DNA of 64,000 bases, taken from Enterococcus raffinosus (GTDB lineage: Bacteria > Bacillota > Bacilli > Lactobacillales > Enterococcaceae). The stretch covers positions 62,001 to 126,000 of the forward strand of contig NZ_JAHLOS010000006.1 of the NCBI RefSeq assembly GCF_018917525.1, written 5' to 3'. Numbering within the stretch: position 1 is the stretch's first letter; every line of letters begins with the position of its first letter. This document shows positions 47,525 through 55,132 of the stretch, piece by piece. The notes under the pieces were generated by a model that made no database searches, was not told the DNA's origin, and saw only the letters and a program-made list of their open reading frames with translations. The position numbers were made by a program, and so were the translations under genes.

Positions 47525-48755
47525 TCAACACATGCTCTTTCCATAACGCTTCAATTATTGGGATTTTCTCTGCTTGAACCTCGGGAATTTGTTTTTCCTG
47601 CATTTCCTCAAGGGGAAGCACTCCTTGATTTTTATACAAATCAGTTAATTTTTGATTGGTTTCATCTGGTAATTTTTCAGAGTCAAAAGGTGGAATGCTG
47701 TAGCCATACTTGGCTTCCGCTTTTTTTAGCTGCGCAGACTCACTTGTCATTTCATTGATCAAAACTAATGCTGCTGCTTTGACTTTAGAAGTATCAGCAA
47801 TCGCTAAGTAACTTTGATTTGCGATCGTACCTTTATCAAACAAGAATGATTCAGTTGTTGCTTTAAATTCATTATCACTACGTTTTTCTGCTACATGCAT
47901 CTGAGCATAGCTGTAGCTCATATCAATTTGTCCAGCAGCAAACATTTGATCTAATTCGGCAGTTGTGGTCGGATAGGTTTTTCCTTGCTGCCATAAATAA
48001 GGTTTGATTTCATTTAAGTAATCTAAACCTGGTTTGATAACCTGATATAACTCTTCCTTATTGGCTTTGGCCTTTTCAACTTTATCATAGCCGACGATAT
48101 CGCAGATAATATTACGAACAAAGGCGCTGCCAGTGAATTCTGGTGGAGCCGTATAGGTGATTTTCCCAGGATTTGCCTTCGCATAGGCTAACAAAGCTTG
48201 AGTATCTGTCGGAAATCCTTCTTTAAATTTTTCTTTATCTCCAGCAAAAACTAATTGTGCACTGCCATATGGAACTTCGTAGCCATCGATTTTGACACCG
48301 AAATCATATTTTGAATTGTGTCCATCAACGTCCATCAGCTTTTCAAAACTTTCGACATTTTTCGTGATGGGACCATAAAGCAGTTTTGCTTGTTTTGCCG
48401 TATAAAAATTTTCACCATTGATCCACATAACATCAATATCACCTGATTTTGTGCCGGCTTCTTTCTCCGTTGTCAGTTTATTCAAGATTTGATCGATGTC
48501 CATCGGAACTCGTTTTACGGTAATATCATATTTTTCTTTCATGGCTGGTGTAACCACCTCATCGACCCATGCATTGGCCCTTTCATCGCCGCCATATCCA
48601 TAAAAGGTCACTGTTTCACCTTTGCCTTTTTTTACTGCCTCAGAAAAGCTACTAATAGAATCTGTTGTTTTCGTTTCTTTTGTTTCACTGGACTTACAGG
48701 CAGCTAGAGAAAAAAGCATCCCTGTTGTCAGTAGACCGATTAACCATTTCTTCAT
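47517..48755 (-). CDS. ABC importer substrate-binding lipoprotein, YnjB-like
   Basis: A 412-residue family 1 extracellular binding protein. A lipobox (FSLAAC, Cys20) anchors it. The stretch DVMWINGENFYTAKQAKLLYG, then YEVPYGSAQLVFAGD, resembles the COG4134 (YnjB) group. A Ser/Thr-rich linker follows the cysteine. The bound solute is unknown; the family is uncharacterised even in E. coli. AGGAG precedes the ATG. The gene follows the Fe-S genes by nine bases. Confidence 0.82.
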   Translation of the reverse strand: MKKWLIGLLTTGMLFSLAACKSSETKETKTTDSISSFSEAVKKGKGETVTFYGYGGDERANAWVDEVVTPAMKEKYDITVKRVPMDIDQILNKLTTEKEAGTKSGDIDVMWINGENFYTAKQAKLLYGPITKNVESFEKLMDVDGHNSKYDFGVKIDGYEVPYGSAQLVFAGDKEKFKEGFPTDTQALLAYAKANPGKITYTAPPEFTGSAFVRNIICDIVGYDKVEKAKANKEELYQVIKPGLDYLNEIKPYLWQQGKTYPTTTAELDQMFAAGQIDMSYSYAQMHVAEKRSDNEFKATTESFLFDKGTIANQSYLAIADTSKVKAAALVLINEMTSESAQLKKAEAKYGYSIPPFDSEKLPDETNQKLTDLYKNQGVLPLEEMQEKQIPEVQAEKIPIIEALWKEHVLNE

Positions 48756-48764
48756 TATTTGCTC

Positions 48765-49520
48765 CTATGCTTTTGTGACTATTTTTTTTGATTGATAACG
48801 ATTCTTCCAAGCTTTTATCGGATTATCTAGTGGATGCGCAGGACTTTTGTCGTCTTTATGTATTACCTCTCCAAAGATCAAATCCAATAAATGCCAAGCC
48901 TCACCCCCGCCAAGAATCATGGCTGAAGTACAGCTGGAACAATAGGTAACAATATGATCAGTTTTAAAATCTTGCACACGCTTGGTTGCAAAATCCTTCG
49001 CGAGATTTGGATTAGAAACACCGCACATCCCACCCATTCCACAGCAGAGAGTGTTTTTTCCCGACAAACGATTTTTCTGGACCTGATAGCCTAGCTGCTC
49101 CAGTAGATAGCGAACCGCTTGATGAATCTCCGTCATTTCCTTTGTTGGACAGGAATCTTGGATAGAAAAAACAACATCACTTGTTTTCCCTTTTCCGATA
49201 GCTTCCTTTGGTAATCCTAACTCGGCCATCTTTACCCATAACGAGGATGTAGGAAATTGATTTTGAAGAGTCATTGTTTTTATGCACCCTTGGCATGCAA
49301 CGATCAACTCATCAATTTCAACCTTGTGGACCTGTTCTGATAATTGTCCAAAGCGCTGCTGAAACAATTGCTCCTGACCGATCATCCGAGTCGGTTTGCC
49401 ACAACAACCTTGGATAACAGCTAAATCAGGATAAAAACCTTTTAAATAATCGATGACTTGTGCGACTTGCTTCGGACTGCTAGAGCTTAGAGAACAGCCT
49501 GCCATAAAACCATATTTCAT
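48765..49520 (-). CDS. Cysteine-rich (CCG-domain) Fe-S redox protein, HdrB/GlpC-like
   Basis: A 251-residue soluble protein with two CCG-type cysteine clusters. The first has GCSLSSSS, QGCCGKP and ACQGC; the second has DSCPTKE, LCCGMGGMCG and YCSSC. These motifs in heterodisulfide reductase subunit B, GlpC and LutA hold an unusual [4Fe-4S] site that handles thiol or quinone electrons. It overlaps the ferredoxin-like gene by four bases and is surely its partner. Substrate is unproven; a sulfur compound is suggested by the rhodanese upstream. Confidence 0.83.
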   Translation of the reverse strand: MKYGFMAGCSLSSSSPKQVAQVIDYLKGFYPDLAVIQGCCGKPTRMIGQEQLFQQRFGQLSEQVHKVEIDELIVACQGCIKTMTLQNQFPTSSLWVKMAELGLPKEAIGKGKTSDVVFSIQDSCPTKEMTEIHQAVRYLLEQLGYQVQKNRLSGKNTLCCGMGGMCGVSNPNLAKDFATKRVQDFKTDHIVTYCSSCTSAMILGGGEAWHLLDLIFGEVIHKDDKSPAHPLDNPIKAWKNRYQSKKIVTKA

Positions 49521-49876
49521 TTTGCTTCTCCTCGATTCACAGCCGTAAATAATTTGCTTGTTGATAGTTTTTGATGCATTTCGACGCTTTTGAGCTGTTT
49601 AAGCGGTAATCCTTCCTTGATTAGATCTTGACGCATCGCTAAAAAGGCTTCGTCTAATTTCAGTTTTAACGGACAAACAACTGTACAGCGACCGCACAAC
49701 ATACAGGAGTACGGAACGATTGGTTCTAACCCTTCTGCTAAAAATTGTTGAAACAGCTTTTTAGGATCATCACAATACTGCTGCAAAAAGAGACAATCTT
49801 TCATGCACCGTTGACAGCTGTTACAATTTTCAGCGATTAAGCGAGCCATTTCAATTGTTCCCTTCGAATAATCCAT
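49517..49876 (-). CDS. Ferredoxin-like 2[4Fe-4S] protein
   Basis: A 119-residue protein with two clusters: CNSCQRCMKDC (about 17-27) and CMLCGRCTVVCP (about 57-68). This is the arrangement of HdrC, GlpC and LutB-like electron carriers. The true start is 49876, behind AAAGGAG and sharing a base with the upstream stop (TAATG); the longer upstream frame runs inside the membrane-protein gene. It likely passes electrons between the CCG protein and the membrane. E. coli ydjY is likewise a 4Fe-4S protein. Confidence 0.85.
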   Translation of the reverse strand: MDYSKGTIEMARLIAENCNSCQRCMKDCLFLQQYCDDPKKLFQQFLAEGLEPIVPYSCMLCGRCTVVCPLKLKLDEAFLAMRQDLIKEGLPLKQLKSVEMHQKLSTSKLFTAVNRGEAK

Positions 49877-50253
49877 TAAACAAACTCCTTTTTTAGCAAA
49901 ACGATCACTAGTTGCAGTAAGAAACCAATAAGGATTATTCCGCTCACTAGATAATAAATGGGTATTACTTGCAAGGTGATTGTTGTCTGCCAAATTAGAA
50001 AAATAATCGCTATCATTAACAACAACAGTGATTCTAAACTTTTTTTCTTTCTTACTACTAAAAAGGCAACAATCGTTAACAAGACCGGCAGCAAAAACAA
50101 TTTGCTGCCGAACAGACTTGCATCCACTTTATGAGAATAAAAGGAAACATTCCGCATAAAGCCTAAATGATTACGGTAGAGATCATTCATCAGATAAATT
50201 CCATAGATCAATCCAAATTGAATGATGTGTAAAAAATAGCGAAAGATCTTCAT
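49876..50253 (-). CDS. Small four-helix membrane protein in the Fe-S operon
   Basis: A 125-residue protein with four hydrophobic segments (about 6-24, 48-66, 72-90 and 95-120). It has single histidines at residues 9, 29 and 41, but no clear haem-binding pair. There is no good ribosome site; the start overlaps the rhodanese stop (TAATG), so it depends on coupling. It could anchor the two Fe-S proteins to the membrane or touch quinone, but nothing in the sequence proves this. Confidence 0.65.
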   Translation of the reverse strand: MKIFRYFLHIIQFGLIYGIYLMNDLYRNHLGFMRNVSFYSHKVDASLFGSKLFLLPVLLTIVAFLVVRKKKSLESLLLLMIAIIFLIWQTTITLQVIPIYYLVSGIILIGFLLQLVIVLLKKEFV

Positions 50254-51284
50254 TAGTTCAGAATTTTCACCTTGTCTTTATCTCTTGGATCGCCAACTTG
50301 AACAGGGTATTTGCTTGGGTCCTTCTGGTGAGCTTTATCCCAATCATACCAGCCGCCATCAAAAAGACGAACGTCTTTAAAGCCTTCTTGTTTGGCAATA
50401 AAGAACGCCGTAGCCGCACGCCAGCCAGTACCGCAATAGAAAGCAACTTCTTTATCTGGAGTGATGCCCCATTTTTCCCAAGCATCAAAGATTTTCGTTG
50501 GCTCCTTCACTGTGCCATCGTTGTTCATTAATTGAGCAACATCAGCACTCGTTTTGCTTGATTTCGCGTACACGGCACCTTCTGGCTCACCCGCATTTTC
50601 AATGTAGTCATAGCCGCTTATTTTTCCAGTAAATTCTTTCCATGAACGAATACTTGCTAGAACCAGATCAGGATTTTTTTCTTTCGCAGCTAATAAATCG
50701 TCAGAGGTTGAGATCAGGTATTCAGGACGTCCAGGAACAGCTGCACCAAAATCTTTCGCAGCTTCAGCATCTTGGTTCCCTTTTTCTACTTTGTAATCAG
50801 CTTTCTCCCAAGCCTTCAATCCGCCATCAAGAATTTTTACTTGATCGACACCTAACCAGTAAGCAACAAAGGCTACACGTGCTGCCGCATTGATATCACT
50901 AGAATAGACGACTACTGGTGTGGTCTTTGTCACACCGCGTTTCAAGAAGACTTCCTTGCAGGTTTCCGCATCTAAAATATTCCAATTGTTTTCTTCAGTT
51001 TCGATTTCCATCGTATCGATATGCAATGCGCCTGGGATATGAGCTTTTTTATAATCTTTCCCTTCGCCGTAAGAAGCCTCAATTACTACGGTCTTATCAT
51101 TGTCTTTCATCTGCTTATTCAACCATTTTGCATCCACAAAAAAATCATCCTTCTTAATATCTTTACTGTCTACCAAACGTTGAACTTTGTTCGTCTTCTT
51201 TGCAGCTTGAACCTGTTCTGTTTTCGCGAACACGACCAATGCGGTCAATAATAAGCAACTTATTACTGTTAATACTTTTTTCAT
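50253..51284 (-). CDS. Exported tandem-rhodanese sulfurtransferase
   Basis: A 343-residue protein. A signal peptide (residues 1-27, ending VQAA) sends it outside the membrane. Two rhodanese domains follow: the first (about 50-160) has Ser in place of the catalytic Cys (VVVYSSDIN), as expected for the inactive half; the second carries the active loop FYCGTGWRAA. It would move sulfane sulfur from thiosulfate or mercaptopyruvate to an acceptor. E. coli YnjE is also an exported rhodanese beside ynjBCD. First gene of the operon, behind the leader. Confidence 0.88.
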   Translation of the reverse strand: MKKVLTVISCLLLTALVVFAKTEQVQAAKKTNKVQRLVDSKDIKKDDFFVDAKWLNKQMKDNDKTVVIEASYGEGKDYKKAHIPGALHIDTMEIETEENNWNILDAETCKEVFLKRGVTKTTPVVVYSSDINAAARVAFVAYWLGVDQVKILDGGLKAWEKADYKVEKGNQDAEAAKDFGAAVPGRPEYLISTSDDLLAAKEKNPDLVLASIRSWKEFTGKISGYDYIENAGEPEGAVYAKSSKTSADVAQLMNNDGTVKEPTKIFDAWEKWGITPDKEVAFYCGTGWRAATAFFIAKQEGFKDVRLFDGGWYDWDKAHQKDPSKYPVQVGDPRDKDKVKILN

Positions 51285-51362
51285 CTTACTGCTCCTCTAA
51301 GTTTATTTTTTCACTTGAACCGTTTTCAACAACAGTTTACTGCTCTTTTAAGCACAACAAAA

Positions 51363-51385
51363 AAACATACTTAATAAGTATGTTT
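51363..51385 (-). terminator. Leader terminator hairpin upstream of the rhodanese operon
   Basis: A perfect 10-bp stem (AAACATACTT / AAGTATGTTT) with a three-base loop is followed on the minus strand by a T-rich run. It lies between the operon promoter and the first gene, about 80 bases before the rhodanese start, so it should cut transcription unless prevented. Confidence 0.75.
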
Positions 51386-51508
51386 CCTCCTAAGCACTAA
51401 TTAATTGTAGGCGGAATAACCCTTTTAATGCAACGCAAAAAAAGGTTCTGGGAGGAAATTAAATTGTTCTACTTGCTTAGAAACTCTAAGTAATGATTGA
51501 GATCATAG

Positions 51509-51532
51509 TCACCGCTGATAGTTTTTAAACAT
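51509..51532 (-). CDS. Putative leader peptide (MFKNYQR, with an open +1 frame beyond its stop)
   Basis: Seven codons with ATG at 51532 and TGA at 51511-51509. AGGAGG lies seven bases before the ATG, the best ribosome site in the leader. The stop context is CGG TGA C; in the +1 frame reading continues DYDLNHYLEFLSK to a TAG at 51469. It lies 45 bases into the transcript and about 125 bases before the leader terminator. A regulatory peptide is inferred from position. Confidence 0.5.
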   Translation of the reverse strand: MFKNYQR

Positions 51533-51556
51533 GAGAACACCTCCTGAATCCATTTT

Positions 51557-51569
51557 AGAACTGAGTTCT
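51557..51569. promoter_or_regulatory. Perfect 13-base palindrome at the leader start
   Basis: AGAACTGAGTTCT is a perfect inverted repeat centred on 51563, just downstream of the expected transcription start. It could be an operator or the first stem of the leader RNA. Confidence 0.5.
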
Positions 51570-51580
51570 TTTCCCTACCG

Positions 51581-51609
51581 AGTATAACGAAACAATATAT
51601 GTTTAGCAA
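51581..51609 (-). promoter_or_regulatory. Promoter of the rhodanese/ABC operon
   Basis: On the minus strand TTGCTA and TATACT are separated by exactly 17 bases. Transcription would start near 51574, leaving a leader of about 290 nt before the rhodanese gene. Confidence 0.7.
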
Positions 51610-51744
51610 GGAAATTTAAGTCAAAAAAGAACAAAAACTATTTTTGTGAAGGAATGATTATTCGATTGTACGCTTTCGATGGTCTTTCTGTTAAAAATCA
51701 GCTAGAATGAACTTATTCAATCAGAGAAAGAAGGGAATCTATCT

Positions 51745-52125
51745 ATGAGTATTTTTGATGGTTTAATGGGAAATGCTAGTCAACACGACAATAAAGCAGT
51801 AGAAAAAAAGCTAGAGGATGTTTTAATATCAGGAGAAACGGTTTCTTTGGCTTTTAAGCTAGTTCGGGATTTGATTGTCTTTACAGATTTCCGTTTGATT
51901 TTAGTGGATAAACAAGGTGTGACCGGAAAAAAAGCTGAGTACAAATCTATTCCTTATCGTTCGATTTCACGCTTTTCAGTCGAAACTAGCGGGCATTTTG
52001 ACCTGGATGCCGAATTAAAAATTTGGATATCCAGTGCTGAGTTACCTGCTGAAACGATTCAATTTAGAAAAGACAAAAATATTGTGGCGATCCAAAAGGC
52101 ATTGGCTTTAGCATTGTCAAAATAA
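51745..52125 (+). CDS. PH-domain protein (bPH_1/DUF1696)
   Basis: A 126-residue soluble protein matching the bacterial PH domain family: VFTDFRLILVDKQGVTGKKAEYKSIPYRSISRFS, with strands and a C-terminal helix. Such proteins are cytoplasmic and of unknown role. AAGAAGGG precedes the ATG. It is divergent from the rhodanese operon and probably independent of it. Confidence 0.8.
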   Translation: MSIFDGLMGNASQHDNKAVEKKLEDVLISGETVSLAFKLVRDLIVFTDFRLILVDKQGVTGKKAEYKSIPYRSISRFSVETSGHFDLDAELKIWISSAELPAETIQFRKDKNIVAIQKALALALSK

Positions 52126-52130
52126 ATGAA

Positions 52131-52170
52131 AAGGACAAGAACTGAACTTTCTGTTCAATGTCTTGTCCTT
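52131..52170 (+). terminator. Terminator of the PH-domain gene
   Basis: AAGGACAAGA pairs with TCTTGTCCTT, with an inner TGAAC/GTTCA arm, followed by a short T run. Confidence 0.7.
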
Positions 52171-52297
52171 GTTTTCTCTCCAAGCGTCGCAGCTTTATTT
52201 TTCCCCTTTAAATTTTCCATTCGCTTTCATAATCTCCTTTTTAAAAGTCATCAGCGAGTGCCATTTCAAAATCTAGAAAACTGTATTCAAGTGCTCC

Positions 52298-52786
52298 TTA
52301 TCTTTCTTTTACCTTATCGACCTCATTAATCCATTTCTCAAGATTGTTATAGCCGTTGTTTTTGATGTAGTCATATTCTTTGTCAATGATTTCATCAAAC
52401 CAAAGCAATTCTCCATTACTTTTTTTACCAACGATCTTAACTACTGATTGACTGATGGAAGTTTGCTGACTCAAATTTTTTATTTTGCCGATCTTCAAAG
52501 CAATAATCGCATTTCCCCGTTCGTAACTTTTTTTGATTGCGTATTGAACATAGTTTGAATCTAATGTTTCACTTCCAATCAAAACGACCGTCACAGATGT
52601 TCCAGCTATTTGCTTGTCGATCCAGCGTTCAATAGTCTCGTCACCATCCCGTTTCATTCGCTCAAACTCTGAGTTGTTAATAAATCCTGATTCTTCGTTT
52701 TCCTTCAAAGCCCAGTTGTTTTTAACCACCAACGCCCTAGATAGATCATTTTCGTAGTAAAAACTGAAGAAAACCCTTTTTGCCAT
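52298..52786 (-). CDS. TIR-like protein (ThsB/DUF1863 family), orphan
   Basis: A 162-residue protein. RVFFSFYYENDLSRALVVKN at the start, GTSVTVVLIGSETLDSNYV in the middle and SYERGNAIIALKIGKIK match the MTH538 TIR-like fold found in Thoeris ThsB. The position that is usually Glu in the WVxYEI pattern is Ala here (YVQYAIKKS), so NAD-cleaving activity is uncertain. No ThsA or other defence gene adjoins it. The ATG at 52786 has GGGAGG seven bases upstream; the longer frame has no site. Confidence 0.78.
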   Translation of the reverse strand: MAKRVFFSFYYENDLSRALVVKNNWALKENEESGFINNSEFERMKRDGDETIERWIDKQIAGTSVTVVLIGSETLDSNYVQYAIKKSYERGNAIIALKIGKIKNLSQQTSISQSVVKIVGKKSNGELLWFDEIIDKEYDYIKNNGYNNLEKWINEVDKVKER

Positions 52787-53065
52787 AAATTTTACCTCCC
52801 TAACTTTTTCATTGCTCAAAAATCCTATCAGATGTTCATCCTCACAAAACAAATTATTCTTTGTGACAACCACTGACAAACCTACAAGCTGATTTCTCAT
52901 TTCATTATATAATAGAGATTCGTCTCTATGTCTCCATTTTTTTTATAATAGAAGTTTTTATGGAAAACAGACGTTTGAGTAACATTCATAATTAGCTAAA
53001 ATCAAGCTAGCTTTTACTATCCCTACATGATACGATTTTATTGAGAAAAAACTGGAGGTCTTGTT

Positions 53066-53605
53066 ATGTTGGATAAGTCTGTACCTTTTATTCCTTTTAC
53101 TATGTTTCGCCCGTCAAATGCCCCATCATTACCTAAAATCCAATTACCTGACGGCTATCGGATCGTCTTTTATCAGCCTGGCGATGAAAAAGATTGGTGT
53201 CGGATTGAAACGGCTGTGTTAGAGTTCGAAACCGAAAAAGCCGCCGCTGAATATTTTCAACGCTCCTTTGCACCTTATCCAGAAGAATTAAAAAAGCGGA
53301 TGCTCTTTATAGAGAATCCTCAGGGAGTGAAAGTAGCTACTTTTACAGCTTGGTGGACTGAAGATCACTCACCACGACTTCACTGGTTAGGTGTAGTGCC
53401 AGAAGAACAGCGAAAAGGCTTGGCTAAGGCGTTAACGATTCGTGTCACTCAGCTTCTTCATGACTATTATCCAGGACAGGATCTTTACTTGAATACTCAA
53501 ACCTGGAGTCATCATGCAGTTAAACTATACAAAAAATTGAACTATGAAATATTTCAAAATCAAAACTACCAGAAAATATTGGATATCTTGAAAAAAGCAG
53601 ATTAG
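53066..53605 (+). CDS. GNAT-family N-acetyltransferase
   Basis: A 179-residue acetyl-CoA-dependent transferase. The CoA-binding motif A is seen in RLHWLGVVPEEQRKGLAKALT (about 113-133), with the V-x-x-E-x-R-G-L-A pattern, and the C-terminal NTQTWSHHAVKLYKKLNYE is motif B. The acceptor is unknown. GGAGGTC precedes the ATG. Monocistronic. Confidence 0.87.
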   Translation: MLDKSVPFIPFTMFRPSNAPSLPKIQLPDGYRIVFYQPGDEKDWCRIETAVLEFETEKAAAEYFQRSFAPYPEELKKRMLFIENPQGVKVATFTAWWTEDHSPRLHWLGVVPEEQRKGLAKALTIRVTQLLHDYYPGQDLYLNTQTWSHHAVKLYKKLNYEIFQNQNYQKILDILKKAD

Positions 53606-53616
53606 TTTAAATACAA

Positions 53617-53652
53617 AAAGGGATTTGTTGCACAAGCACAACAAATCCCTTT
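53617..53652. terminator. Bidirectional terminator
   Basis: A perfect 14-bp stem AAAGGGATTTGTTG with an eight-base loop lies between the GNAT gene and the convergent PTS operon. Confidence 0.85.
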
Positions 53653-53655
53653 ATT

Positions 53656-54075
53656 TTATTCATCTTCTGCATCCGATTCTTGATTGAGCAAATACGTATT
53701 AACATAAAGCATTTGTTCTCGTCCCTCAGAGAGAGCCTTTTCTAAAAAGTTGGCATCAATGTATTCATCAGATAATCCTAATAAAACAGTCATAATCACT
53801 GGCAAATTCATCCCGGTAATCAGGTGGATATGCGGATGTGCCAGATAAGGAACAAATGCTTGATTTACCGATCCGCCGAGCAAATCAGTAAAGATGAGTG
53901 CTTCATCCTCAGCCGCCAAGTCATTTAGCACGGCGCCAATTTCTTCCTCAACTGGAACATTCTGCGTATAGGCATTAATGACAATAATCTCGGCTGTGTT
54001 TGGCATGATGAACCTTACCGTTTCCTCTAGTCCTTTTGCAAAATTTAAATGACTGGCAAAAATGATTTTTCTCAT
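53656..54075 (-). CDS. Mannose-family PTS enzyme IIA
   Basis: A 139-residue cytoplasmic phosphocarrier. The phosphorylated His9 is in FASHLNFAKGL, and LIFTDLLGGSVNQAF is the conserved dimer and active-site loop. It takes phosphate from HPr and passes it to IIB. Last gene of the operon; it overlaps the LacI-type regulator gene by four bases. Confidence 0.9.
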   Translation of the reverse strand: MRKIIFASHLNFAKGLEETVRFIMPNTAEIIVINAYTQNVPVEEEIGAVLNDLAAEDEALIFTDLLGGSVNQAFVPYLAHPHIHLITGMNLPVIMTVLLGLSDEYIDANFLEKALSEGREQMLYVNTYLLNQESDAEDE

Positions 54076-55109
54076 GACTCCTCCTTTTCTTCGCTAGTAT
54101 TAGTAATATCTTTAACAGATTCGCGTTCGATCAATTCTCCATCAACACTGGTATACTGCCCGGCAAAAGTCTCAGAAATATTAGCGATCAACTTATTGAT
54201 TGCGATCGAACCTTTTTCGATATGATCAATCCGAACAGTGGTCAGCGGCGGCTCAACTAATGAAGCAAAGATGATATCATCCATACCGACTACGGATAAA
54301 TCGATTGCTTGTTCTTTTAAAAATTTGATCAGCTCGATTGCTAATAAGTCTTCTGAAACAACGACAGCTGTCAACGCTTTGAGTTCATTTAGATAATCCG
54401 TAAATTCCACATTTTGAGATCGCTCGATTTTACACAGCTCAGAAAGATTGTTTTCCAGCATTGCTTTTTTATAACCACCATACCGCTGCTCGTTAACACT
54501 AGGTTCATTTTCATCAAATCCTCGAGAAACAAAACCGATTTTTTTGTGTCCTTTTTCAATTAAGTACCTTGTTGCTGCTGCTTCTAATTCCGTATCTTCA
54601 GTATTTACAAACATAGTATTGGGATTTGATAAAGCCTTTCGCAAATCAGGCCCATCCAAGACTGTATCAATATAAACAACGGGAACCTCTAGCAATTCAT
54701 CAATTTCTTTAAACATTCCAGAAGGTACCCCTACAATAACGAAACCAGCAAATTTCCAATTCGTTTGGATTTTGATTAAGTCTTCAGCAGTTTGAACATT
54801 ATGAAACAGCACAAAGTAATCCTGACCTTTTGCCTCATATTCAACTCCAGCCAAAACTTCAGAAACGAAAGGATTCATAATGCTTTTACTATGGCGTTTA
54901 GAATAATAGATCAAGCCAATCAGCTTACTTGGGGCTTTAACTAATGAACGAGCATTTAAATTCGGTGTGTAGTTGTACTTTTTTATGATTGAATTTATCA
55001 TAGAAAGCTTCTCTTTACTCACTCGGTGAGAACGGTTATTGATTACATTTGAAACAGTTGTAACCGAAACCCCTGCTTCTTCTGCGATTTGTTTTATTGT
55101 TACTTTCAT
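54072..55109 (-). CDS. LacI-family transcriptional repressor of the PTS/GH31 operon
   Basis: A 345-residue regulator: helix-turn-helix IKQIAEEAGVSVTTVSNVIN (about 4-23), hinge SLVKAPSK, then a periplasmic-binding-like sensor domain. ATG at 55109 follows AGGAAGG; the longer frame is not family-like. It is encoded inside the operon, and two matching 18-base palindromes flank the operon promoter region, so autoregulation by sugar-released repression is likely. Confidence 0.9.
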   Translation of the reverse strand: MKVTIKQIAEEAGVSVTTVSNVINNRSHRVSKEKLSMINSIIKKYNYTPNLNARSLVKAPSKLIGLIYYSKRHSKSIMNPFVSEVLAGVEYEAKGQDYFVLFHNVQTAEDLIKIQTNWKFAGFVIVGVPSGMFKEIDELLEVPVVYIDTVLDGPDLRKALSNPNTMFVNTEDTELEAAATRYLIEKGHKKIGFVSRGFDENEPSVNEQRYGGYKKAMLENNLSELCKIERSQNVEFTDYLNELKALTAVVVSEDLLAIELIKFLKEQAIDLSVVGMDDIIFASLVEPPLTTVRIDHIEKGSIAINKLIANISETFAGQYTSVDGELIERESVKDITNTSEEKEES

Positions 55110-55132
55110 CCCTTTTACCTTCCTAGTTTGCA

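Noticed and set aside
52126-52329. A 67-codon plus-strand frame directly after the PH-domain gene
   Set aside because: It lies within the terminator hairpin of that gene and overlaps the end of the convergent TIR-like gene, with no ribosome site.
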